Below are positions 54,211 through 61,729 of a stretch of 64,000 bases of DNA, in pieces. Within the stretch, counting starts at the first letter, position 1, and every line of letters starts with the position of its first letter. The position numbers and the translations under genes were made by a program. The notes beneath the pieces are model-generated. The model ran no database searches. It worked only from the letters and a program-made list of their open reading frames with translations, and was not told the origin of the DNA. The DNA lies in contig CAWEET010000008.1 of the NCBI GenBank assembly GCA_963808165.1, forward strand, positions 59,405 through 123,404, given 5' to 3'. The stretch is from Thiosocius sp963808165. GTDB lineage: Bacteria; Pseudomonadota; Gammaproteobacteria; Chromatiales; Chromatiaceae.

Positions 54211-55557
54211 ATGGCACGCAAGTATTTCGGAACCGATGGCATCAGGGGGCGTGTGGGTGAAGGTCACATCAACCCGGAGTTCGTCCTCAAGCTGGGTTGG
54301 GCTGCCGGCCGCGTGCTAAGCGCTGGCGAGGGTGGCAAGGTGTTGATCGGCAAGGACACCCGCATCTCGGGGTATATGTTCGAGGCCGCGCTGGAGGCGG
54401 GTCTGGCCGCGGCGGGCGTGGATATTCGCATGCTGGGGCCGATGCCGACCCCGGGCATCGCCTACCTGACGCGGACGCTGCATGCCAGCGCGGGTATCGT
54501 GATCAGCGCCTCGCACAACCAGCACGAGGACAATGGCATCAAGTTCTTCTCGGCCGAAGGCAACAAGTTGCCAGACCGTGTGGAAGAACTGATCGAGCAG
54601 GAGCTCGAAAAACCAATGACCACAGTCAGCTCGCGGCGCCTGGGCAAGGCGAGCCGCCTGGACGATGCACGAGGGCGCTACATCGAGTTTTGCAAGAGTA
54701 CGATTCCGTCGAAATGGGATTTCCGCGGTCTGAAGGTGGTGGTGGACTGCGCCCATGGCGCAACCTATCACATTGCGCCGGCAGTGCTCGAAGAGATCGG
54801 CGCCGAGGTCATTGCGATCGGTGCCGAGCCCAACGGCTTGAACATCAATGACGGGTTCGGCGCGACCAGTCCGCGCGCGCTGGCCAGTTCGGTGCGTGTC
54901 AACGGTGCCGACCTCGGCATCGCGCTGGACGGCGACGGGGATCGGCTGATCATGGTCGACGAGACCGGCCAGATCGTCGATGGTGATGAGATCCTTTTCA
55001 TCATCGCCCGTTCGCGCGCGAACAACGGCGGACTGGTCGGCGACGTGGTCGGCACGCATATGAGCAACCTCGGGCTGGAGGTGGCGCTGCGCGAGTTGGG
55101 TATCGGCTTCGAGCGGGTTGCCGTGGGTGATCGTTACATCCTCGAGCGACTCACGGAACAGGGCTGGACCCTGGGCGGCGAGCCGTCCGGGCACATCATC
55201 TGCAGGGACCGCACCACCACCGGCGACGGCATCGTGGCCGCGCTGCAGGTCCTCGCCGAGATCAACAAGACAGGGAACACCCTGGGCGAGTTACGGCGTG
55301 GCATGGACAAATTCCCTCAAGAACTGATCAATATCCCGCTCGGGACGGCGCGCGCCGCGGACATCATGCTTTGCGAGTCGGTTAGCGACGCGGTGCAAGC
55401 AGTCGAGTGCGACATGGGTGCCGAGGGCCGCGTATTGTTGCGCCCTTCCGGCACCGAACCGCTGATCCGCGTCATGGTGGAGGGCCGTGAGGCCGGCATG
55501 GTCGTCGCCAAGGCCAACATGATCGCCGAGGCCGTGCGCTCCCAGGTCAGGGTCTGA
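54211..55557 (+). CDS. glmM: Phosphoglucosamine mutase GlmM
   Basis: 448 residues converting glucosamine-6-phosphate to glucosamine-1-phosphate for UDP-GlcNAc, feeding peptidoglycan and lipopolysaccharide and also the UDP-GlcNAc-dependent sugars suggested by the 6-dehydrogenase. N-terminal RKYFGTDGIRGRVGE; the phosphorylated serine in GIVISASHNQHEDNGIKFF; metal loop ALDGDGDRLIM; and the C-terminal phosphate-binding RPSGTEPLIRVM. Start at ATG 54211; the upstream extension is not conserved. Confidence 0.97.
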   Translation: MARKYFGTDGIRGRVGEGHINPEFVLKLGWAAGRVLSAGEGGKVLIGKDTRISGYMFEAALEAGLAAAGVDIRMLGPMPTPGIAYLTRTLHASAGIVISASHNQHEDNGIKFFSAEGNKLPDRVEELIEQELEKPMTTVSSRRLGKASRLDDARGRYIEFCKSTIPSKWDFRGLKVVVDCAHGATYHIAPAVLEEIGAEVIAIGAEPNGLNINDGFGATSPRALASSVRVNGADLGIALDGDGDRLIMVDETGQIVDGDEILFIIARSRANNGGLVGDVVGTHMSNLGLEVALRELGIGFERVAVGDRYILERLTEQGWTLGGEPSGHIICRDRTTTGDGIVAALQVLAEINKTGNTLGELRRGMDKFPQELINIPLGTARAADIMLCESVSDAVQAVECDMGAEGRVLLRPSGTEPLIRVMVEGREAGMVVAKANMIAEAVRSQVRV

Positions 55558-55648
55558 CGTCATCGCGCGGTCCCTCAATGTGTGCCGGCATTGATTTGAC
55601 GGCCTCGCCCCGTTAAGCTACGCCGCCTGATTTCAAGGGGAGTGAGAG

Positions 55649-56404
55649 ATGCGTAAGCCTCTGGTGGCCGGAAACTGGAAAATGAACGGATCGCTTGCCA
55701 GCGTCGCCGAACTGCTCGGCGGTCTGAAGGCCGGGATCGGCCAGGTCACGAACGCGGAGGTGGCCGTGTGTGCCCCTGCGATCTACATACCCGAGACCCA
55801 GTCGCAGCTCGGTGGCACCCCGATCCAGTGGGGCGGGCAGGACGTTTCGGTCCATGCCTCGGGCGCGTACACCGGTGAAATCGCCGGCCCCATGCTGCGT
55901 GATTTCGGCTGTCATGTCGTGGTCATCGGCCACTCGGAGCGGCGCGCCTATCACGGCGAATCGGACGAACTGGTCGCCCAGAAGTTCGAGGCGGCGCTTG
56001 CGGCAGGCCTGGTGCCGATCCTGTGCGTCGGTGAGACGCTGGAGGAACGTGAGCAGGGTATTACCGAACAGGTGGTCGCCCGCCAACTGGATGCGGTCAT
56101 TGGCTTATGCGGTATCGACAAGGTCGGCGAGGGCGTGATCGCCTATGAGCCGGTGTGGGCGATCGGCACCGGCAAGACGGCTACGCCGGAACAGGCCCAG
56201 GACGTCCATGCGTTCATCCGCGGGCGTCTGGCGGCCAACAGCCAGGCCGTGGCAGACCGCGTGCGGGTGCTTTACGGCGGCAGCATGAATCCGAAGAATG
56301 CCGCCGAACTGCTCGCCCAGGCAGATATCGACGGCGGTTTGATCGGCGGCGCGTCTCTCAAGGCGGATGATTTTCTTGCAGTCTGTACCGCGGCCAACCG
56401 CTGA
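55649..56404 (+). CDS. tpiA: Triosephosphate isomerase
   Basis: 251-residue TIM barrel interconverting dihydroxyacetone phosphate and glyceraldehyde-3-phosphate. Catalytic residues are all visible: lysine in VAGNWKMNG, histidine in VVIGHSERR, glutamate in AYEPVWAIGTGKTATP, and the phosphate-binding LYGGSMNPKNA. Preceded by AAGGGGAG at good spacing. A weak promoter TTGATT-17-TAAGCT lies just upstream near 55592-55620. Confidence 0.97.
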   Translation: MRKPLVAGNWKMNGSLASVAELLGGLKAGIGQVTNAEVAVCAPAIYIPETQSQLGGTPIQWGGQDVSVHASGAYTGEIAGPMLRDFGCHVVVIGHSERRAYHGESDELVAQKFEAALAAGLVPILCVGETLEEREQGITEQVVARQLDAVIGLCGIDKVGEGVIAYEPVWAIGTGKTATPEQAQDVHAFIRGRLAANSQAVADRVRVLYGGSMNPKNAAELLAQADIDGGLIGGASLKADDFLAVCTAANR

Positions 56405-56419
56405 TAACGAGGATTACTG

Positions 56420-56809
56420 ATGGCATTGGAATCGATATTGGTCATCGTGCATCTGTTCCTGGCCATCGGCCTGGTCGGTTTGATCCTGATCCAGCATGGC
56501 AAGGGCGCCGATATGGGTGCGGCCTTCGGGGCCGGCGCCTCGTCCACGGTGTTCGGGTCGCGTGGCGCTGCAAACTTTCTCAGCCGCACCACCGGTATAC
56601 TGGCAGCGTTATTCTTCCTGACCAGTCTTGTGCTGGCCTACTTTGCGATGCAGGGCACCGAGCCGCCGACGCTGATGGAGGGCGCGGAGCCCGCAGCGGT
56701 GGAGATGGTGCCCGATGCGCCGCCGCCGGCGGTTTCGGACATGCCCGTGGTGCCGGAGATGCCGGCGCCGATCCCGGCTGGCGGCGACGTGCCCCAAGTG
56801 GAGAAGTAA
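56420..56809 (+). CDS. secG: Protein-export membrane protein SecG
   Basis: 129 residues, third subunit of the SecYEG translocon. Two membrane helices (about 4-24 and 52-75) flank the conserved LIQHGKGADMGAAFGAGAS and TVFGSRGAANFLSRTT. The tail from about residue 80 is proline/alanine/glutamate-rich, as in many proteobacterial SecG. It starts 16 bp after tpiA and precedes tRNA-Leu, the standard order. Confidence 0.95.
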   Translation: MALESILVIVHLFLAIGLVGLILIQHGKGADMGAAFGAGASSTVFGSRGAANFLSRTTGILAALFFLTSLVLAYFAMQGTEPPTLMEGAEPAAVEMVPDAPPPAVSDMPVVPEMPAPIPAGGDVPQVEK

Positions 56810-56834
56810 CAAGCGGTATCGTCAGAGAGCTTCA

Positions 56835-56919
56835 GCCGAAGTGGTGAAATTGGTAGACACGCTATCTTGAGGGGGTAGTGGCGAAAGCCGTGCCGGTTCG
56901 AGTCCGGCCTTCGGCACCA
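56835..56919 (+). tRNA. tRNA-Leu (anticodon GAG)
   Basis: The 85-nt sequence folds as a class II tRNA. The acceptor stem GCCGAAG pairs with CTTCGGC, followed by encoded ACCA. The anticodon stem CTATC/GGTAG holds loop TTGAGGG with anticodon GAG. A long variable arm (TGGCGAAAGCCGT) and T arm GCCGG-TTCGAGT-CCGGC complete it. It reads CUC/CUU codons and follows secG, as in pseudomonads and relatives. Confidence 0.97.
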
Positions 56920-56925
56920 TACGAC

Positions 56926-56961
56926 AACGATATCGTCGACAGGTCGGCGATATCGTTTTTT
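56926..56961 (+). terminator. Rho-independent terminator after tRNA-Leu
   Basis: AACGATATCG (56926-56935) and CGATATCGTT (56948-56957) form a perfect 10-bp stem with a 12-nt loop and continue into a run of T to 56961. It separates the secG/tRNA-Leu unit from the nuo promoter. Confidence 0.8.
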
Positions 56962-57020
56962 ATGTCTGGAACAATCAATATTTACTCTTTGAAAACAAAT
57001 AGATGGTCCGGACGCTTTAT

Positions 57021-57050
57021 TTGACACTCATGGTCTGCGATCGCTATGCT
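57021..57050 (+). promoter_or_regulatory. Candidate sigma70 promoter of the nuo operon
   Basis: A perfect TTGACA (57021-57026) is followed after 18 bp by TATGCT (57045-57050). Transcription would start near 57057, about 63 nt before nuoA. The upstream 60 bp are AT-rich and could act as an UP-type element. Confidence 0.65.
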
Positions 57051-57119
57051 TTCAGGCCTCCCGAAAAGGGATCCCAAGCGAATCCAGGCTAACCCGGTAT
57101 CTCCCCGGAGAAAAGTCGC

Positions 57120-57476
57120 ATGCTCGAGAACTACCTGCCCGTCCTGATTTTCATTGTCATTGGCGCTGTCGTCGGTGCGGCGATGATCGGGCTGGGGTTC
57201 GTGCTGGCGCCGCACAGGCCGAACAGTGAAAAAAACTCCCCGTACGAGTGCGGTTTCGAGGCGTTCGAAGATTCGCGCATGAAGTTCGACGTTCGCTACT
57301 ATCTGGTGGCGATCCTGTTCATCATCTTCGATCTCGAGATCGCCTTCCTGTTTCCGTGGGCGGTGGTGCTGGACCAGATCGGCATGGCCGGCTTCTGGGC
57401 GATGATGATCTTTCTGGGCATCCTCGTGGTCGGCTTCATTTATGAGTGGAAGAAGGGGGCGCTGGAATGGGAATAG
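57120..57476 (+). CDS. nuoA: NADH-quinone oxidoreductase subunit A
   Basis: 118-residue membrane subunit of complex I with three helices (about 5-27, 65-85, 92-112). The conserved loop NSEKNSPYECGFEAFEDSRM and KFDVRYYLVAILFIIFDLEI, which carries functionally important acidic residues, are both present. GGAG lies 9 bp before the ATG. First gene of the nuo operon; its end overlaps nuoB by 10 bp. Confidence 0.97.
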   Translation: MLENYLPVLIFIVIGAVVGAAMIGLGFVLAPHRPNSEKNSPYECGFEAFEDSRMKFDVRYYLVAILFIIFDLEIAFLFPWAVVLDQIGMAGFWAMMIFLGILVVGFIYEWKKGALEWE

Positions 57477-57943
57477 AGGGCGTTCTCGAAAAAGGGTTCT
57501 TCACCACCTCGCTCGACGGGGTGATCAACTGGGCGCGCACCGGCTCGATGTGGCCGATGACCTTCGGGCTGGCCTGCTGTGCCGTCGAGATGATGCACGC
57601 AGCCGCCGCACGCTATGACATCGACCGCTTCGGTATCGTTTTTCGTCCCAGTCCGCGCCAATCCGACGTCATGATCGTCGCTGGCACCCTGGTGAACAAG
57701 ATGGCGCCGGCGCTGCGCAAGGTCTACGACCAGATGGCCGAACCGCGCTGGGTCATATCAATGGGGTCCTGCGCGAACGGCGGCGGCTACTACCACTATT
57801 CCTACGCGGTCGTGCGCGGCTGCGATCGTATCGTTCCCGTCGATGTCTACGTGCCCGGCTGTCCGCCCACTGCAGAGGCGCTGCTCTGGGGCATCCTGCA
57901 ACTGCAAAACAAGATCCGCCAGACCAACACGATAGCCCGTTAA
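57467..57943 (+). CDS. nuoB: NADH-quinone oxidoreductase subunit B
   Basis: 158 residues carrying the terminal N2 [4Fe-4S] cluster that reduces quinone. Ligand cysteines are seen in MTFGLACCAVEMMH (adjacent pair), SMGSCANGGG and VPGCPPTAEA. ATG 57467 lies inside the nuoA end; a longer upstream frame is a read-through of nuoA sequence. Confidence 0.97.
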   Translation: MGIEGVLEKGFFTTSLDGVINWARTGSMWPMTFGLACCAVEMMHAAAARYDIDRFGIVFRPSPRQSDVMIVAGTLVNKMAPALRKVYDQMAEPRWVISMGSCANGGGYYHYSYAVVRGCDRIVPVDVYVPGCPPTAEALLWGILQLQNKIRQTNTIAR

Positions 57944-57962
57944 ATCCGCTGGAAAGTATTCA

Positions 57963-58667
57963 ATGACGCCAGAAGATCGCCTGGACGAACTCGAGGAGGC
58001 GCTCGAAGAGCACCTCGAGGACTTCGAAGACTGCCGCTGGCAGCGCGCTTTGGGCGAGGTGACCCTCACCGTGCCACGCGATCAGCTGATTGCGGTGATG
58101 AAACTGTTGCGTGAAAAGCGTGCGCTGGCCTTCGAGGAATGCATCGACGTCTGTGGCGTCGACTATGCAAGCTATGGTCGCTCGGAGTGGGTCACCAGCA
58201 AGGCGGCGAATTCGGGTTTCGGCCGCGGGGCGTCACGGGAAGCCCCGGAGATGGATCCGAAGAACCGCTTCGCCGCGGTCTATCATCTTTTGTCGATCAC
58301 CCGCAACGTCCGGCTGCGGGTCAAGACTTTCCTGGATGCGGATCGTCCGATAGTCGATTCGGTGGTGGGCATCTGGGCGAGCGCGCTCTGGTTCGAGCGC
58401 GAGGCCTTCGACCTGTTCGGCATCATGTTCCAGGGTCATCCCGATCTGCGCCGGCTGCTCACAGACTACGGGTTCATCGGCCACCCCTTCCGCAAGGACT
58501 TCCCGCTGATCGGCCACGTCGAGATGCGCTACGACGCCGAGCAGCAGCGCGTGATCTACGAACCGGTGAGCATCGAGCCGCGCACCCTGGTACCGCGCGT
58601 GATTCGCGAAGACAGCCGTTACGAGGCCGGGTGGAAGCCCGAGCCCCCGGCCGCGGAGGCTGACTGA
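57963..58667 (+). CDS. nuoC: NADH-quinone oxidoreductase subunit C
   Basis: 234-residue subunit of the hydrogenase-like module. It contains RFAAVYHLLSITRNVRLRVK, SVVGIWASALWFEREAFDLFGI and HPDLRRLLTDYGFIGHPFRKDFP, the family signature. It is separate from nuoD here, unlike the NuoCD fusion of E. coli. The conserved core is interrupted by a stretch around residues 70-90 (YGRSEWVTSKAANSGFGRG) not present in shorter homologues. Confidence 0.95.
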   Translation: MTPEDRLDELEEALEEHLEDFEDCRWQRALGEVTLTVPRDQLIAVMKLLREKRALAFEECIDVCGVDYASYGRSEWVTSKAANSGFGRGASREAPEMDPKNRFAAVYHLLSITRNVRLRVKTFLDADRPIVDSVVGIWASALWFEREAFDLFGIMFQGHPDLRRLLTDYGFIGHPFRKDFPLIGHVEMRYDAEQQRVIYEPVSIEPRTLVPRVIREDSRYEAGWKPEPPAAEAD

Positions 58668-58672
58668 TTCCC

Positions 58673-59926
58673 ATGGCGGAGATAAAAAACTACACGTTGA
58701 ACTTCGGTCCGCAGCACCCTGCTGCGCACGGGGTGTTGCGCCTGGTGCTCGAGATGGACGGCGAGGTCATCGAACGCGCGGACCCGCACGTCGGCCTGCT
58801 GCACCGCGCAACGGAAAAACTGGCGGAGAGCAAACCCTACAACCAGTCGATCGGCTACATGGACCGCCTCGACTATGTCTCGATGATGTGCAACGAGCAC
58901 GGTTACGTGCGCGCCATCGAGATGCTGCTCGGTGTCGAGGTGCCTGAACGGGCACAATATGTCCGCACCATGTTCGACGAGATCACGCGCATCCTGAACC
59001 ACCTCATGTGGCTGGGCACGCACGCGCTGGACGTCGGTGCGATGACGGTTTTCCTGTACTGCTTTCGCGAGCGTGAAGACCTGATGGACTGCTACGAGGC
59101 GGTTTCCGGTGCGCGTATGCACGCCACCTACTATCGGCCGGGTGGTGTATATCGCGACCTGCCGGATCAGATGCCGCGCTACGACGATAGCCAGTTCGGC
59201 AGTTCGGCCGAGGCGAGGCGGCGCAATGCCGCGCGAGAGGGCTCGCTGCTCGACTTCATCGAGGATTTCATCGACCGCTTCCCAGGGCTGGTCGATGAGT
59301 ATGAGACGCTTCTGACAGACAACCGCATCTGGAAACAGCGCACCGTGGGGATCGGTGTGGTCACGCCGGAGCGTGCGATGCAGCTGGGGTTCACCGGGCC
59401 AATGCTGCGCGGTTCCGGCATTGCCTGGGACCTTCGCAAGAAACAGCCGTACGCCGCCTATGACAAGGTCGACTTCGACATCCCGATCGGCACCAGCGGC
59501 GATTGCTATGACCGCTATCTCGTCCGGGTCGAGGAGTTTCGCCAGTCCGCGCGCATCATCAAGCAATGCGTCCAATGGCTACGTGACAATCCAGGCCCGG
59601 TGATGATCGAGGATCACAAGATCGCCCCGCCGATGCGCGCCGACATGAAGGACGACATGGAGGCGCTGATTCACCACTTCAAGCTGTTTACCGAGGGCTA
59701 TTGTCCGCCGCCCGGTGAAGTGTACGCGGCGGTCGAGGCTCCCAAGGGAGAGTTCGGCTGCTACATCGTCTCGGATGGCGCCAACAAACCCTACCGGCTG
59801 AAGATCCGCGCACCCGGGTTTCCGCACCTGGCCGCGATGGACGAAATGGCGCGCGGCCACATGCTGTCAGACGTTGTGGCGATCATCGGCACGATGGACA
59901 TCGTATTCGGAGAAATCGATCGATGA
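58673..59926 (+). CDS. nuoD: NADH-quinone oxidoreductase subunit D
   Basis: 417-residue 49-kDa-type subunit forming the quinone site with NuoB. Opens with NYTLNFGPQHPAAHGVLRL, whose histidines line the quinone pocket, and continues HVGLLHRATEKLAE, YMDRLDYVSMMCNEHGY and RGSGIAWDLRKKQPY. It starts 5 bp after nuoC and overlaps nuoE by 4 bp. Confidence 0.97.
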   Translation: MAEIKNYTLNFGPQHPAAHGVLRLVLEMDGEVIERADPHVGLLHRATEKLAESKPYNQSIGYMDRLDYVSMMCNEHGYVRAIEMLLGVEVPERAQYVRTMFDEITRILNHLMWLGTHALDVGAMTVFLYCFREREDLMDCYEAVSGARMHATYYRPGGVYRDLPDQMPRYDDSQFGSSAEARRRNAAREGSLLDFIEDFIDRFPGLVDEYETLLTDNRIWKQRTVGIGVVTPERAMQLGFTGPMLRGSGIAWDLRKKQPYAAYDKVDFDIPIGTSGDCYDRYLVRVEEFRQSARIIKQCVQWLRDNPGPVMIEDHKIAPPMRADMKDDMEALIHHFKLFTEGYCPPPGEVYAAVEAPKGEFGCYIVSDGANKPYRLKIRAPGFPHLAAMDEMARGHMLSDVVAIIGTMDIVFGEIDR

Positions 59927-60453
59927 CAATGCGCAGCGAACCGATGGTGCGCGTCAGTAAGCGCGAGGACAAACAGTCACTGTTCACGCCAGAGGTGCGC
60001 GAGCAGATCGATCACTGGGTGGCGAAATACCCGGAGGGCTGGCAGCAGTCCGCTTGCATGGCGGCGCTGATGATCGTGCAGGACGGCAACGGCGGACACC
60101 TGACGCGCGAGTTGATGGACCAGGTTGCCGACTACCTCGACATGCCGCCGATCGCCGTATACGAGGTTGCCAGCTTCTACTCGATGTACGAGCACAAGCA
60201 GGTCGGCAGGCACAAGATCTGTCTGTGCACCAACGTCTCCTGCATGATCAATGGCTCGGACAATATCCTGGAACACCTCAGCAACCGTCTCGGCATCGGG
60301 TTCGGTCAGGTCACCCCGGACGGCCGCTTCAGCCTGAAGGAGGTCGAGTGCCTCGGTGCCTGCGGCGGGGCGCCCATGATGCAGATCGGGCACACCTACT
60401 ACGAGAATCTGACGCCGGAACTGGTCGATCAGATTCTGGACGGTCTGGAGTAA
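59923..60453 (+). CDS. nuoE: NADH-quinone oxidoreductase subunit E
   Basis: 176-residue 24-kDa-type subunit binding the N1a [2Fe-2S] cluster through cysteines in LCTNVSCMINGS and VECLGACGGAPMMQIG. Its N-terminal helical part (YPEGWQQSACMAALMIVQD) contacts NuoF. The ATG at 59923 overlaps the nuoD stop (ATGA); ATG 59929 is an alternative. Confidence 0.96.
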   Translation: MTMRSEPMVRVSKREDKQSLFTPEVREQIDHWVAKYPEGWQQSACMAALMIVQDGNGGHLTRELMDQVADYLDMPPIAVYEVASFYSMYEHKQVGRHKICLCTNVSCMINGSDNILEHLSNRLGIGFGQVTPDGRFSLKEVECLGACGGAPMMQIGHTYYENLTPELVDQILDGLE

Positions 60454-60458
60454 AGGCG

Positions 60459-61724
60459 ATGGCGAACGAAGTCTGCTTTCGGACACTGCACAAGGATCGT
60501 CCCTGGCGACTCGAGACCTACCAGTCGGAGGGTGGCTACGAGGCGCTGAAGAAGATACTCAGCGAAAAGACCGCGCAGGAAGAGATTATCGAGACGGTTA
60601 AACAGTCCGGCTTGCGCGGCCGTGGTGGCGCCGGTTTCCCGACCGGGTTGAAGTGGAGCTTCATCAATCGCACCGCGCCTGGTGACAAGTACGTGGTGTG
60701 CAATTCCGACGAGGGCGAGCCGGGTACGTTCAAGGATCGCGACATCCTGCGCTATAACCCCCATGCGCTGATCGAGGGGATGATCATCTGCGGCTATGCG
60801 ATCGGGGCTGTGGCCGGCTACAACTATATCCGCGGCGAGTTCTGGGAGCCCTACGAGCGTTTCGAAGATGCGCTGGCGGAGGCACGTGATGCCGGACTGC
60901 TGGGCGATGACATCCTCGGTTCCGGCTTCGACTTCGACATCCATACTCATCTGGGTGCCGGCGCTTATATCTGCGGTGAAGAGACCGCGCTGCTCGAATC
61001 GCTGGAGGGCAAGAAGGGTCAGCCGCGCTTCAAGCCGCCCTTCCCGGCGATGTTCGGTCTGTATGGGCGACCGACCGTGATAAACAACACCGAGACGCTG
61101 GCCTCGGTACCCGATATCCTCCGGCAGGGTGCCGACTGGTTCCGGGGTATCGGTGTGGAAAACAGCGGTGGCCCGAAGTTGTTTTCCGTATCGGGTAACG
61201 TGGTGCGCCCGGGCAACTACGAGGTGCCGATGGGAATGCCCTTTGCGGAGTTGCTCGAACTGGCCGGTGGCATGCGCGATGGCAGGCCATGCAAAGCGGT
61301 GATCCCCGGCGGCTCTTCCGCACCGGTCCTGCCGGGCGAGTTGATGATGGATCTGACCATGGATTACGACAGCATCGCCAAGGCTGGATCTATGCTCGGT
61401 TCGGGGGCGGTGATCGTGATGGACGACACGAATTGCATGGTCAAAGTGCTGGATCGCATCTCCTATTTCTATTACGAGGAGTCGTGCGGGCAGTGTACCC
61501 CCTGCCGCGAGGGCACAGGTTGGATGCATCGCGTGGTGCACCGCATCGAGACGGGGAGCGGGCGTCAGGACGACCTCGATCTGCTCGACGATGTCGCCAG
61601 AAAGATCATGGGACGCACGATTTGTGCACTCGGTGATGCGGCGGCCATGCCGGTGGCCGGATTCATCAAGCACTTCCGTGACGAGTTCCAGTACCACATC
61701 GACAACAAGAAGTGCATGGTGTAA
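60459..61724 (+). CDS. nuoF: NADH-quinone oxidoreductase subunit F
   Basis: 421-residue 51-kDa-type subunit that binds NADH, FMN and the N3 [4Fe-4S] cluster. Visible: GLRGRGGAGFPTGLKWSF (NADH/FMN loop), CNSDEGEPGTFKDRDI, ICGEETALLESLEGKKG, and the cluster ligands in ESCGQCTPCREGTGW plus a later cysteine. ATG 60459 starts MANEVCFRTLHKDRPW; the frame is open far upstream but that part is antisense-free shadow of nuoE. Confidence 0.97.
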   Translation: MANEVCFRTLHKDRPWRLETYQSEGGYEALKKILSEKTAQEEIIETVKQSGLRGRGGAGFPTGLKWSFINRTAPGDKYVVCNSDEGEPGTFKDRDILRYNPHALIEGMIICGYAIGAVAGYNYIRGEFWEPYERFEDALAEARDAGLLGDDILGSGFDFDIHTHLGAGAYICGEETALLESLEGKKGQPRFKPPFPAMFGLYGRPTVINNTETLASVPDILRQGADWFRGIGVENSGGPKLFSVSGNVVRPGNYEVPMGMPFAELLELAGGMRDGRPCKAVIPGGSSAPVLPGELMMDLTMDYDSIAKAGSMLGSGAVIVMDDTNCMVKVLDRISYFYYEESCGQCTPCREGTGWMHRVVHRIETGSGRQDDLDLLDDVARKIMGRTICALGDAAAMPVAGFIKHFRDEFQYHIDNKKCMV

Positions 61725-61729
61725 GGGGC

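Noticed and set aside
60054..60458. Possible N-terminal extension of nuoF
   Set aside because: The frame lies wholly within nuoE in another phase, and NuoF family members begin at MANEVCFRTLHK.
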